From assembly GCF_900099555.1 (NCBI RefSeq), contig NZ_FMWM01000002.1, forward strand, positions 754,018 to 818,017: 64,000 nucleotides of DNA, read 5' to 3'. Each line of letters starts with the position of its first letter. The stretch's first letter is position 1. The notes under the pieces were generated by a model, which made no database searches, had not been told where the DNA came from, and worked only from the letters and a program-made list of their open reading frames with translations. The position numbers and the translations under genes were made by a program. The DNA comes from Peptoniphilus raoultii. Lineage in GTDB: Bacteria; Bacillota; Clostridia; Tissierellales; Peptoniphilaceae. Shown here piece by piece: positions 24,505 through 33,859 of this stretch.

Positions 24505-25784
24505 TGATAAAAGATATTTCAGGAAACACACAAAGGTTTGTAAATTATGCCTTTATAATTCTTGCAATAATCCTTCTATCCCTAATGATTTATTACTTAA
24601 TAAATATTGGCAACAGGTATATTGAAGGGGATAAGAGAATAAAAATCAATTTAAAATTAATATTAAAGGTCTTTATTGGCATAGTTATTTTTTATCTACT
24701 GACAATAATTTTTGAAAAATATACTATCCTTGGTTATACCTTATGGTCGTTAATCATTGGAGTTATTTTTGCCTATATTATTGACCCTCTTGTCAATTAT
24801 TTTGAAAGAAAGGGAATTAGAAGGCCCTTTGGTGTTATTATTGTCTATATTAGTGCCTTTATTATATTTTCTATTTTACTTTTCACAGTAATACCAAAAA
24901 CAATAAATGAAATTACAAATTTATTGGCTTCAATACCAAATATTGTGGACTCTATTTCAAGGAATTTAAATAAATTTCTTATAAATATTATGGATAGGTA
25001 TAATATTAAATTGCCTGATAATTTTCTTAATATGTTTAATAATACTATGCAAAATCCTGGACCAGCAAATGAAGCTCAAGACCCCATTAGCAAGATTTTT
25101 AGCTCTATAAATACAACCGTTATAAATATTTTAGATAAAATTGAAAAGTCTGCTCTGGAAACTTTAAGAAATACAGTTCTAAAATTATATGGGCTTTTGA
25201 CATCAACCTTAAAGATTGTTTTAATCTTATTATTTTCCTTTTACTTTTCAATTGACAAGGAAAAATATTTATCATTTTTCAAAAAAACTGTGCCCAACAA
25301 ATATAGGTCAGATGTAAATTATTTGGCAAAGAGAATTGATACGGCCCTGCAATTATTTATTAGGGGAAGACTTTTGCTCGCCCTTTTTGTTGGCTTTGCA
25401 ACAATGGTTTATCTTTTAGTTTTAAAGGTGGACTTTGCAATTGTCATTGGTATTATTACCTGCATTGCAGATATTATTCCCTATATAGGACCGCTTTTTG
25501 GGTTTATTCCAGCAGTTTTATTTGCCTTTATGGATGCACCGATAAAGGCTCTTTGGGTTTCAATTCTTTTCATTTCAATTCAGTGGATTGAAAATAATAT
25601 TTTGGCACCAAAATTAATTGGCGAATCAACAGGCTTAAATCCTCTTACAGTTTTAGTTTCAATTGTAATTGGAGGAGGAGTTTTTGGAGTTTGGGGAATG
25701 GTTGTTTCAGTTCCCATTGTGTCCATTTTAATAATCCTATTTGACTTTTATAAGATAAAATACAATGAAGATAAATTAAATTAA
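24504..25784 (+). CDS. AI-2E-family membrane transporter (YtvI/YdbI-like)
   Basis: 426 aa with about eight membrane segments in the AI-2E exporter pattern: two pairs near residues 15-115, a long loop 125-225, then segments between 230 and 410. It has the conserved GRLLLALFVG, ADIIPYIGPLFGFIP and PKLIGESTGLNPLTVL motifs. The family includes the E. coli AI-2 exporter TqsA and Na+/H+ antiporters, so the substrate stays open. The start overlaps the stop of the desulfurase gene by 1 nt. It ends at a terminator. Confidence 0.9.
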   Translation: MIKDISGNTQRFVNYAFIILAIILLSLMIYYLINIGNRYIEGDKRIKINLKLILKVFIGIVIFYLLTIIFEKYTILGYTLWSLIIGVIFAYIIDPLVNYFERKGIRRPFGVIIVYISAFIIFSILLFTVIPKTINEITNLLASIPNIVDSISRNLNKFLINIMDRYNIKLPDNFLNMFNNTMQNPGPANEAQDPISKIFSSINTTVINILDKIEKSALETLRNTVLKLYGLLTSTLKIVLILLFSFYFSIDKEKYLSFFKKTVPNKYRSDVNYLAKRIDTALQLFIRGRLLLALFVGFATMVYLLVLKVDFAIVIGIITCIADIIPYIGPLFGFIPAVLFAFMDAPIKALWVSILFISIQWIENNILAPKLIGESTGLNPLTVLVSIVIGGGVFGVWGMVVSVPIVSILIILFDFYKIKYNEDKLN

Positions 25785-25795
25785 ATTAAAATTTG

Positions 25796-25823
25796 ACGGT
25801 TTAAGTTTTTTAAACCGTTTTTC
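25796..25823 (+). terminator. Terminator after the suf/AI-2E operon
   Basis: ACGGTTTAA (25796-25804) pairs with TTAAACCGT (25810-25818), followed by a T-rich run. Confidence 0.85.
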
Positions 25824-25837
25824 TTTAGGAGGAAAAA

Positions 25838-27073
25838 ATGAATTTAGAAATTATGTTTGAAAAATATGCAGAACTTATCATAGACTGTGCCTTAAAAGTA
25901 AAAAAAGACGATATTTTAGTCATAAGATCGCCCATAGAAAGTGCTGAGCTTGCAAGAGCCATGGCAAAAAAAGCCTATGAGCTCGGTGCTAAAAAAGTTA
26001 AAATTGACTATAGGGACGAAAAATTTAGCCGCTTAAGATTTAACTATGAAAGTGAAGAAATTTTGTCTGACATCCAAAAATTTGAAGTGGATAAGGAAAA
26101 TTATTTTATAGATAATAAGGCTAAATATCTTTCAATTACTGGCGGCAATCCCTATAATTTAAAGGGCATCGATTCTAAAAAAATAATTGCAGCAAATGCA
26201 GCATCAGGAAAGGCCTTTAAAGATTTTTCAGAAAAACTTATGGCAAATTATACATCTTGGTGCGTAATTGGAGCGGCAATGCCTTCTTGGGCAAAAATTG
26301 TCTTTCCGGACCTTTCGGAAGAGGAGGGTACAGAAAAACTTTGGGAGGAAATTTTTTATTCCATGAGGCTTTTTGATGAAAATCCAAAAAAATCTATGGA
26401 AATTCATGTGAATAATCTTAAAAAATATTCAGACTTTTTAAATTCCCATAATTTTAAATATCTTTATTATAAATCAAAAAAGGGAACTGATTTAAAAGTG
26501 CAGCTGCCAGAAAACTATATTTTTAATGGTTCAAGTGAAAAAAATTCTTATGGTGAAGAGTTTATAGCAAATGTCCCAAGCGAAGAGGTCTTTTCTCTTC
26601 CCCACAAATATGGGGTAAATGGAATTATCTACAACACAAAACCCTTAAACAATGGTGGGTCCTTAATCGATGATTTTTATTTAAAATTTAAGGATGGAAA
26701 AGTAATAGAATTTGATGCCAAAAAAGGCTATGAAGAATTAAAGGGTATTTTGGAAAGTGATGAGGGTTCAAAAAGACTTGGTGAAGTTGCCCTTGTGCCC
26801 TTTGATAGTCCGATTTCTAATAGAAATATTTTATTTTATAACACCCTTTATGATGAAAATGCTTCCTGCCATTTTGCCCTTGGAAAGGCCTACCCAACTT
26901 GTATAAGAAATGGCGAAGACCTTGATCCCAAAAATTATGACAAAATTGGCATTAATGATTCAATAGTCCATGTTGATTTTATGGTTGGTGATGAGTCAAC
27001 AGAAATAATTGGTGAAGATTATAATGGAAATAAAATACAAATCTTTAAAAATGGAAATTTTGCCATAGATTAA
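25838..27073 (+). CDS. Aminopeptidase, M29 family
   Basis: A 411-aa metallopeptidase similar to AmpS/PepS and thermophilic aminopeptidase T. Recognisable features are the N-terminal domain with ARAMAKKAYELGAKKV, the metal-ligand region NVPSEEVFSLPHKYGVNG (Glu and His), and the C-terminal ligands in LGEVALVP, CHFALGKAYP and HVDFMVG. It releases N-terminal residues from peptides, fitting a peptide-fermenting anaerobe. AGGAGG precedes the ATG. The following dehydrogenase gene starts 10 nt downstream. Confidence 0.93.
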   Translation: MNLEIMFEKYAELIIDCALKVKKDDILVIRSPIESAELARAMAKKAYELGAKKVKIDYRDEKFSRLRFNYESEEILSDIQKFEVDKENYFIDNKAKYLSITGGNPYNLKGIDSKKIIAANAASGKAFKDFSEKLMANYTSWCVIGAAMPSWAKIVFPDLSEEEGTEKLWEEIFYSMRLFDENPKKSMEIHVNNLKKYSDFLNSHNFKYLYYKSKKGTDLKVQLPENYIFNGSSEKNSYGEEFIANVPSEEVFSLPHKYGVNGIIYNTKPLNNGGSLIDDFYLKFKDGKVIEFDAKKGYEELKGILESDEGSKRLGEVALVPFDSPISNRNILFYNTLYDENASCHFALGKAYPTCIRNGEDLDPKNYDKIGINDSIVHVDFMVGDESTEIIGEDYNGNKIQIFKNGNFAID

Positions 27074-27082
27074 GAGTAAGAT

Positions 27083-28042
27083 ATGATTAAAATCTATCAA
27101 ATTACAGAAGATTGCAATAAGGATACAATTAAAAATTCTCTTGAGGGAGAATTTGAATATTTTTATTTGCCCTGCAAAAGCGAGGAAGGAATAATCCAAA
27201 AGTGTCGTGATGCCGATGTTTTAATTTCTATATACGAGCCCATTACAAAAAAGGTTATGGATGAACTTAAAAATTTAAAATATATAGCCTTGGGATCTAT
27301 TGGCTATAATATGGTGGATGCAGAGTATGCGGCAAGAAAAAATATTTTACTTTCAAATAATCCAGCTTATTGCATAGAAGAAGTTGCAGACCACACAATG
27401 GCCTTAATTTTAAATTTGCTTAGAAGAATTTCGATTTTTAATAAAAGTGTTAAGGAAGATAAAATTTGGGACTATAATCTTTTGGGCAATTCTTTAAGAA
27501 GAATTTCATCTTTAAAGGCAGGAATTATTGGCTTTGGTTCAATTGGAAGGCTACTTGCAAAAAGACTAAAGGCCTTTGATTCTACAGTTTATGCCTATGA
27601 TCCCTATGTGGCAGATGAAGTTTTTAAAAGCGCAGGAGTCCTTAAGGCAAATTTAGAAGATATTGAAAAAAATTGCGACATTATTTCAATTCATCTGCCG
27701 CTTTTAGAAGAAACATATAATATTATTGATAGGGATTTTTTAAATAAATTGGAAAAAAAGCCAATTTTAATTAATTGCAGCAGGGGAGGACTAATTGACC
27801 AAGAGGATCTTGAAGAGGCCCTGGAAAAAAATCTTATCACAGGCCTTGGACTTGATGTTTTAGCAGATGAGAATCCAGATTTGGCTAGTCTTAAGTTTTT
27901 AAAAAATGAAAATCTAATAATTACTCCTCACGTGGCCTTTTATTCAAGAGAATCTATTGAAGAGGCAGATTCAAATGTAGGAAAATATATTTCATCTTTT
28001 ATGAAAAATGATTTTAAAAATATACCTCTTATAGGTAAATGA
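27083..28042 (+). CDS. D-isomer-specific 2-hydroxyacid dehydrogenase
   Basis: 319 aa. The NAD-binding motif is GIIGFGSIGRLLAKRL (about residues 148-163). The catalytic Arg is in INCSRGGLID, Glu in LADENP and His in ITPHVAFYS. The N-terminal half has the substrate-binding fold. It reduces a 2-oxo acid with NAD(P)H; whether the substrate is lactate, hydroxyisocaproate, phosphoglycerate or other cannot be told. Co-transcription with the aminopeptidase suggests amino-acid catabolism. Confidence 0.88.
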   Translation: MIKIYQITEDCNKDTIKNSLEGEFEYFYLPCKSEEGIIQKCRDADVLISIYEPITKKVMDELKNLKYIALGSIGYNMVDAEYAARKNILLSNNPAYCIEEVADHTMALILNLLRRISIFNKSVKEDKIWDYNLLGNSLRRISSLKAGIIGFGSIGRLLAKRLKAFDSTVYAYDPYVADEVFKSAGVLKANLEDIEKNCDIISIHLPLLEETYNIIDRDFLNKLEKKPILINCSRGGLIDQEDLEEALEKNLITGLGLDVLADENPDLASLKFLKNENLIITPHVAFYSRESIEEADSNVGKYISSFMKNDFKNIPLIGK

Positions 28043-28071
28043 TTTAAGATTTATATTAGCATAGTAAAAAG

Positions 28072-28100
28072 CCCTTGGTTTTTCCAAGGGTAATTTTTTT
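28072..28100. terminator. Bidirectional terminator between the dehydrogenase and comEA
   Basis: CCCTTGG (28072-28078) and CCAAGGG (28084-28090). T7 follows on the plus strand, and AAAAAG precedes on the left, giving T's on the minus strand. It serves two convergent genes. Confidence 0.88.
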
Positions 28101-28108
28101 AAAGAAAT

Positions 28109-28738
28109 TTATCTTACGCAAATATAGTTTTTTAGTTTTTCATATTTTTTGTCGCCAATACCTTCAATATTTTTTAAATCCTCTGGGGACTTAAATGTAA
28201 ATTTTTCTCTATAGTCTAAAATTTTTTGGGAAGTTTTTTCACCAACTCCTGGAAGGGTCATTAGTTCTTCTTTTGATGCATTGTTTAAATCGACTGAGCC
28301 TTCAGCCTTAGAAATTATTCCCATCATTTGACTCTCACTTTCTCCAGCATCTGCTGAAGGATTTTCTCCAATTTTTGGTATGTAAATTTTATCTTCATCT
28401 GAAAGTTTCCTTGCAAGATTTACCTTGTCAAGATCTGCCTCATCTGTTGCTCCGCCAGTTTTTTCAATTGCATCTACAAGTCTATCGCCTGATTTTAATT
28501 TTACAAGGCCAGGATTTTTTACTTCCCCTGCAATATGGACATAAATTTCCTTATCTTCATCTACTTGGGAAGAGTTTTCAAAAGTCATTTCATTAGAAAG
28601 ACCAGTTTCTTGATTTTCTGCATAAAAATCGGGATCAATATATTTTTCAGAATTTTTTGAATTGTAGGCAAGGTAGCCCCCTAAAATTATTAGAAGGAGG
28701 ACCACAAGATATTTTGAATTTTTATTGATATAATCCAT
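28109..28738 (-). CDS. comEA: ComEA-type competence DNA-binding protein
   Basis: 209 aa. Membrane anchor at residues 9-26 (YLVVLLLIILGGYLAY), SLBB domain at about 64-125 (YVHIAGEVKNPGLVKL), and a tandem helix-hairpin-helix at 148-209 (LNNASKEELMTLPGVGEKTSQKI and IEGIGDKKYEKLKNY). The order anchor-SLBB-HhH is that of ComEA, the surface DNA receptor for natural transformation. No comEB or comEC is adjacent, so competence itself is not shown. Confidence 0.92.
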   Translation of the reverse strand: MDYINKNSKYLVVLLLIILGGYLAYNSKNSEKYIDPDFYAENQETGLSNEMTFENSSQVDEDKEIYVHIAGEVKNPGLVKLKSGDRLVDAIEKTGGATDEADLDKVNLARKLSDEDKIYIPKIGENPSADAGESESQMMGIISKAEGSVDLNNASKEELMTLPGVGEKTSQKILDYREKFTFKSPEDLKNIEGIGDKKYEKLKNYICVR

Positions 28739-28874
28739 ATTTACCTCTCAAGTTAAGTTAATTATAGCATAAGAAAAAGTTATCCGCTTATAATTTTAAT
28801 CTAAAATTTTCTATGGATTTTTCAAGGGTTTTTTCAAAAAAATCACTTATCTATTCAAATAAAGGAATTTATGG

Positions 28875-28880
28875 TATAAT
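28875..28880 (+). promoter_or_regulatory. -10 box upstream of the EF-G paralogue
   Basis: TATAAT preceded by TATGG, 42 bp before the ATG. The -35 (TATTCA) is poor. Confidence 0.45.
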
Positions 28881-28921
28881 TAACAAAACGCTTTCAAATT
28901 TATACATATAGGAGGAAGGCT

Positions 28922-30994
28922 ATGAAAGTTTATAAAACTGAAAATGTTAGAAATTTAGCATTAGTTGGGCATTCCGGATCTGGAAAGACAAATTTAACTG
29001 AAGCAATGCTTTTCCAAAGTGGAGCCACAAAAAAATTAGGAAATGTAACTGACAAAAATACTTTTTCAGATTTTTCTAAGGAAGAAATGGAAAGAGGAAC
29101 TTCAATTGGAACTTCAATAATTCCTGTAGAGTGGAGGAATTTTAAGGTTAATATTATAGATACTCCAGGATATATGGATTTTTCTGGAGAAGCTATGGGA
29201 GCTTTGAGGGCCAGTGAAGCTGCTCTTATGGTTGTGGATGCAACAAAGGGCATTGAAGTTGGAACTGAAAGAATGTGGAAATACACAGAAAAAATTGGAC
29301 TTCCAAGAATTATTTTCGTAAATAAAATTGATGGCGAAAATGTTAATTTTAGAAAATTAATGGAAGATTTAGAGGCTTCTTTCGGTAAAAAAGTTATTCC
29401 GTTTTCTGTACCTATTGGCGAAGGAGAAAATTTTGTTGGTGTTACTGATGTAATTTACCAAAAGGGTTTTAAATATGAAAAAGGTGCTCCTGCAGAAGCA
29501 GAATTAACTCACGATCAAGTAAAGGCAACTGAAAGAATGTATGAAGAAATTGCAGAAGTTGTTGCCGGATCTGATGAAGTTTTAATGGAAAAATATTTTG
29601 CAGGTGAAAAATTTACTCGTGAAGATTTATTAAGAGGAGTGACAACAGCCCTTCTTGAAGGCGATGCAGTTCCCCTGCTTGTAGGAAGCGGCGAAAAGGG
29701 AATAGGCATTGATATTTTATTAAATACAATTATTAATTATATGCCAGCTCCTGACGATCCAAGAGCTCACCTTGGCTTTAGATATGAAGATGGAGAAGAA
29801 AGAAATATTTCTGAAAAAGAACCCTTTGCTGCAGTTGTTTTTAAAACTGTTACAGACCCCTTTGTTGGAAAAATTTCAATTTTTAAAGTTATTAGTGGAA
29901 AATTAACGAAAGATGTTCAGTTATATAATGCCAGCCAAGATGAAGCTGAAAAACTTGGCGGAGTTTATGTAATTAGAGGTAAAAGTCAAATTGAAGTCCC
30001 TGAAATTTATGCTGGTGATATTGGAGCAACAACAAAACTTCAAATTACAGTTACTGGCGACACTCTTTGCACAAAAGATCATCTTGTTAAATATAAAAAA
30101 TTAAAATATCAATCACCAGTTTTATTCTATGCCATAGAACCAAAAACTAAGGGTGATGAAGAAAAACTTTCAACATCTTTAAAAAGACTTAGAGAAGAAG
30201 ATCCATCCTTTGTAATTGAAAGAAATCCAGAAACAAAACAGTTAACTATTGGAGGACTTGGTCAAGTTCAACTTGATGTTATTCTTGAAAAATTAAAGAA
30301 TATGTTTGGCGTTGAAGTTGTCAAAGTTCCGTTCATCATTCCCTATAGGGAAACAATTAAAAAGGCAGCTTCTGTTCAAGGTAAGCATAAAAAACAATCA
30401 GGCGGTGCCGGTCAATATGGTGACGTTTGGGTAAGATTTGAACCATGTGAAGAAGATTTTATATTTGACGAAGAAGTTTTTGGCGGCTCTGTTCCGAAAA
30501 ATTATTTTCCAGCTGTTGAAAAGGGAATTATAGAATCAAAGGAACATGGAGTTTTGGCAGGTTATCCTGTAACAAATTTCAAGGCAGTTTTATATGATGG
30601 ATCTTACCATGATGTAGATTCAAATGAAATGTCCTTTAAAATTGCTGCATCACTTGCCTTTAAAAAGGGAATGGAAGAAGCAGGTTCCGTTCTTTTGGAA
30701 CCAATTATGAAAGTTGAAGTTTCAATTCCTGATTCTTATCTAGGCGATGTTATGGGAGATATGAATAAAAGACGTGGAAGAATTTTGGGCATGGACCAAC
30801 AATCTGATGGTACACAATTATTAATTGCCGAAGCACCACAAGCTGAAATGTTTGAATATTCAATTGACCTAAGGGCCATGACTCAAGGCAGAGGAACTTT
30901 TTCAATGGAATTTATAAGATATGAAGAAGTGCCTGCAAATATTGCCGGTAAAGTTATAGAAAACGCAAAGGCAGACAAGGAAAAAGAATCATAA
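28922..30994 (+). CDS. Elongation factor G-like translational GTPase (EF-G paralogue)
   Basis: 690 aa with all EF-G domains. G1 reads GHSGSGKTN where canonical EF-G has AHIDAGKT, the G2 Thr region is RGTSIGTSI, G3 is DTPGYMDF and G4 is NKID. Domains II-V follow, with GQVQLDVILEKL and the domain IV tip near GGAGQYGDVWV. The altered G1 marks the EF-G-like paralogue group (often annotated fusA2 or EF-G-like), not the main FusA and not Tet(M). Its role in translation or ribosome recycling is unsettled. The gene is single, with AGGAGG before ATG and a strong terminator after it. Confidence 0.88.
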   Translation: MKVYKTENVRNLALVGHSGSGKTNLTEAMLFQSGATKKLGNVTDKNTFSDFSKEEMERGTSIGTSIIPVEWRNFKVNIIDTPGYMDFSGEAMGALRASEAALMVVDATKGIEVGTERMWKYTEKIGLPRIIFVNKIDGENVNFRKLMEDLEASFGKKVIPFSVPIGEGENFVGVTDVIYQKGFKYEKGAPAEAELTHDQVKATERMYEEIAEVVAGSDEVLMEKYFAGEKFTREDLLRGVTTALLEGDAVPLLVGSGEKGIGIDILLNTIINYMPAPDDPRAHLGFRYEDGEERNISEKEPFAAVVFKTVTDPFVGKISIFKVISGKLTKDVQLYNASQDEAEKLGGVYVIRGKSQIEVPEIYAGDIGATTKLQITVTGDTLCTKDHLVKYKKLKYQSPVLFYAIEPKTKGDEEKLSTSLKRLREEDPSFVIERNPETKQLTIGGLGQVQLDVILEKLKNMFGVEVVKVPFIIPYRETIKKAASVQGKHKKQSGGAGQYGDVWVRFEPCEEDFIFDEEVFGGSVPKNYFPAVEKGIIESKEHGVLAGYPVTNFKAVLYDGSYHDVDSNEMSFKIAASLAFKKGMEEAGSVLLEPIMKVEVSIPDSYLGDVMGDMNKRRGRILGMDQQSDGTQLLIAEAPQAEMFEYSIDLRAMTQGRGTFSMEFIRYEEVPANIAGKVIENAKADKEKES

Positions 30995-31005
30995 AAAAAT
31001 TTTTA

Positions 31006-31040
31006 AAGCCCCAAGTGGATTTCACTTAGGGCTTATTTTT
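31006..31040. terminator. Bidirectional terminator between the EF-G paralogue and alr
   Basis: AAGCCCCAAGTG (31006-31017) pairs with CACTTAGGGCTT (31023-31034). T5 follows on plus, and A-runs precede for the minus direction. Confidence 0.88.
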
Positions 31041-31043
31041 ATT

Positions 31044-32210
31044 TTATAGAAATTTAATTATATCCTCTTCATATTTTATTTCATTATTTTCAAGATAAAT
31101 TCTTGGCAGCCTTTCAGACAAATGAGTTAGCATTGAAGTTTCAATATCACCAATTAAATCTGTAATATCTTTAAATTCAATTTCCTCATCACCATCTTTT
31201 CCTATAAGAGTAACAAGATCACCAATTTTGCAATCCACTCCCGTTGCATCAATCATCATCTGATCCATGCAAATATTTCCAACCTGCCTACATTTTTTAC
31301 CATTAATTAAAACAGAAAGTTTTCCTGATAAAATTCTTGGAAAACCATCAGCATAGCCAAGGGGGAGAGTTACAATTTTTGTATCAGAACTTGCAGTAAA
31401 ATTCCTGCCATAACTAACAGTATCACCTTTTTTAATAGTTTTTATATTGGCAATTAGGCACCTAACCTCAACATCCCTTTTAAAATTATAAATACCTTCA
31501 GGGCAAAGATTGTGATGAAGACCATGAAGAATAATCCCTGGGCGGACCATATCTAAATCATAGTCCCTGTAATTTAAAATAGAAGCAGAATTAGCAATGT
31601 GTTTAATGCCAAGAGAAATATTTTTCTCCTCACATTTCTTACAAAAGTTCATAAAAATCTCAAACTGCTTTTTTGTATATACAGGATCACTGTCACTAAC
31701 AGCAAAATGAGAAAAAATCCCATCAATTTTTAAATTTGAAAGCCTAGAAATTTCTTTAATATCATAAAGAGATTTTTCATTTGGAAGAAAACCAATTCTC
31801 CCCATACCCGTTTCGAGAGAAAGATGAATATTTAAAACTTTATCCATACTTTTGCAAATATCATTTAATTTAAGGGCATCATCTAAGGAATAAATATTTG
31901 GCATAATATTATAAACTGCAAGCTCCTCCATTAAAAACTGAGGACTATAGCCAAGAATTAAAATCTTAATATTAGGGAAATGATTTCTAAGAGAGATGCC
32001 TTCACTTAAAGTTGCAACTCCAAAATAATCAATGCCCATTTCCACATATTTATTTGTAAGAGCAAGAGCCCCAGCCTTATAGGCGTTACTTTTAACAATG
32101 CACATAATTTTAGCCTTTGGCGAAACAATATTTCTTATTTCTTTTAAATTATAGCCTATATTATCTAAATTAACTTCAACCCATGCAGGTCTTGTGCTGC
32201 TTATAATCAT
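31044..32210 (-). CDS. alr: Alanine racemase
   Basis: 388 aa from the ATG at 32210, which has GGGGTG 5 nt upstream; the longer frame from 32264 begins upstream of the -10 box. PLP lysine motif MCIVKSNAYKAG (near residue 38), catalytic Tyr in GDTVSYGRNF, and the conserved GMGRIGF, NSASILN and MVRPGIILHG motifs. It makes D-alanine for the cell wall. The canonical VKANAYGHG is altered to VKSNAYKAG, within the range seen in Firmicutes. Confidence 0.93.
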   Translation of the reverse strand: MIISSTRPAWVEVNLDNIGYNLKEIRNIVSPKAKIMCIVKSNAYKAGALALTNKYVEMGIDYFGVATLSEGISLRNHFPNIKILILGYSPQFLMEELAVYNIMPNIYSLDDALKLNDICKSMDKVLNIHLSLETGMGRIGFLPNEKSLYDIKEISRLSNLKIDGIFSHFAVSDSDPVYTKKQFEIFMNFCKKCEEKNISLGIKHIANSASILNYRDYDLDMVRPGIILHGLHHNLCPEGIYNFKRDVEVRCLIANIKTIKKGDTVSYGRNFTASSDTKIVTLPLGYADGFPRILSGKLSVLINGKKCRQVGNICMDQMMIDATGVDCKIGDLVTLIGKDGDEEIEFKDITDLIGDIETSMLTHLSERLPRIYLENNEIKYEEDIIKFL

Positions 32211-32229
32211 ATTAACACCCCTTTTTATC

Positions 32230-32235
32230 ATTATA
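32230..32235 (-). promoter_or_regulatory. -10 box of alr
   Basis: TATAAT on the minus strand 19 nt before the ATG, so the leader is very short. The -35 (TTTTAT) is weak. Confidence 0.5.
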
Positions 32236-32450
32236 TCACAATAAATTAAGGGATAAAATTTCAAACAAAAAATAGACTAAGTTTTTTTCTATAGCAGTTT
32301 AATAGTTTTAATTTAAATTAGCATCAGTTTTAAAATATTTTTAAGAGAGGAAAGTTTTGGAGAGAAAAATCTTTTGGTCTTTTTTGTTTATGTTTTTTAC
32401 TCTATAATAAATATAAAATAATAGATTAATTTTATATAAGAGGTATAAAT

Positions 32451-33161
32451 ATGGAAGTTATAAAAGAAGATAAGTCAACAGGACAAAGACAGGAATTACA
32501 TAGAAAAATTTGGGCAATAGCTGACGAAGTGCGTGGAGCTGTTGATGGTTGGGATTTCAAACAATATGTGCTTGGAATTTTATTTTATAGGTTCATATCA
32601 GAAAATATGAGTGCATTTTTTAATAAGGCAGAATATGAAGCTGGGGATTTAGAATTTGATTATGGAAAAATTTCTGACAAAGAAGCAGAAGAAGATTTTA
32701 AACCAGGGACAGTTGAAGAGAAGGGATTTTTTATATTGCCGAGCCAATTATTTGAAAATCTTGTAAAAAATGCAAGATCAAATGAAAATTTGAATACAGA
32801 TTTAGTCAATATATTTAAAGAAATTGAAGGCTCAGCAGTTGGCTACCCATCAGAAAATGACATAAAGGGTTTATTTGAAGATATAGATACAACAAGTAAC
32901 AAACTTGGGGCAACAGTAGCAGAAAAAAATAAAAGACTTACAGACATCTTGGAAGGCATCAGAGATATAAATTTTGGACGATTTGAAGAAAATGATATAG
33001 ATGCCTTTGGCGATGCTTACGAATATTTAATTTCAAATTATGCGTCAAATGCAGGTAAGTCAGGAGGGGAATTCTTCACCCCTCAAACAGTTTCAAAACT
33101 TTTAGCAAGACTAGTAATGGAAGGCAAGACAAAAATAAATAAAGTTTATGAGAAATGTTGA
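32451..33161 (+). pseudogene. Type I restriction-modification methylase HsdM, N-terminal remnant
   Basis: 236-aa frame with the HsdM N-terminal helical domain: [39 protein letters not shown], then [35 protein letters not shown]. The frame breaks at GKTKINKVY, exactly before the DP.CGSGSLL SAM-binding motif, and the catalytic NPPY part is gone. The missing DNA covers the rest of hsdM, all of hsdS and most of hsdR. It cannot methylate DNA. Confidence 0.88.
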
Positions 33162-33808
33162 AGGCCGAAAATATTCTTAGAAATTTTGACGAATTTGAAA
33201 ATTTTGATAATGGATTTTCAGATAGGCAAATGCAAGATATGAAAAGCGTCTATGTTGATATAAAAGAGCAGGTTTCCGCTTATAATGGTGGCCAAAATGG
33301 CAAAGAAAATGCTGAAATAGATTTTTCTGATGTAGAGTTTCAAATTGAGCTCTTAAGAACTGACGAGATTAATTTAGATTATATTTTAGCTTTGATTTTA
33401 GAAAAATATAAGGAAAGTGAAAATATTGATAAATTAAAAGATGAGATCAGAAGGGTAATCCGTTCAAGTATAGGAACAAGGGCGAAAGAAGATTTAGTTA
33501 TTGAATTTATAAATAATACGAAAATTTCTGACCTAAAAAATAATGAAGATATATTGGAGTCTTTTTATAGTTTTGCAAGAAAAAGAAAAGATGATAGAAT
33601 AAAAAAATTTATAAGCGATGAATTTTTGAAAAAAGATGCTGAAAGATTTATAGAAAAATCTATTAGTAAAGGTTATGTAAGCCAAAATGGTCCGGAACTT
33701 GACAATATTTTGCCTCCAATTTCAAGAAGGGGAGGAGCAAGAGAAAAAAAGAAACAAGAGCTTCTTGAAAAAATAAGAAATATGGTAGATATTTTTGTGG
33801 GTATATAA
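33155..33808 (+). pseudogene. Type I restriction endonuclease HsdR, C-terminal remnant
   Basis: 217-aa frame matching only the C-terminal helical region of HsdR (LRTDEINLDYILALILEKYK, then IRSSIGTRAKEDLVIEFI and GYVSQNGPELDNILPP). Nuclease and DEAD-box motor domains are absent. It overlaps the HsdM remnant by 7 nt, and the junction near 33150 marks one large deletion rather than two separate events. The apparent ATG has no ribosome site of its own. Confidence 0.85.
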
Positions 33809-33812
33809 ATTT

Positions 33813-33850
33813 AAGGGCAGATAAGTTTTTAGCTTACTGCCCTTTTTATT
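33813..33850. terminator. Bidirectional terminator after the hsd remnant
   Basis: AAGGGCAG with CTGCCCTT plus an inner TAAG/CTTA pairing (33813-33825 with 33833-33844), followed by T5. Confidence 0.85.
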
Positions 33851-33859
33851 TTATTAAAT

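Noticed and set aside
28922-30994. Ribosomal protection protein of Tet(M) type
   Set aside because: The G1 loop, lengths and domain IV fit the EF-G-like paralogue group; there is no Tet(M)-type C-terminus and no mobile context.
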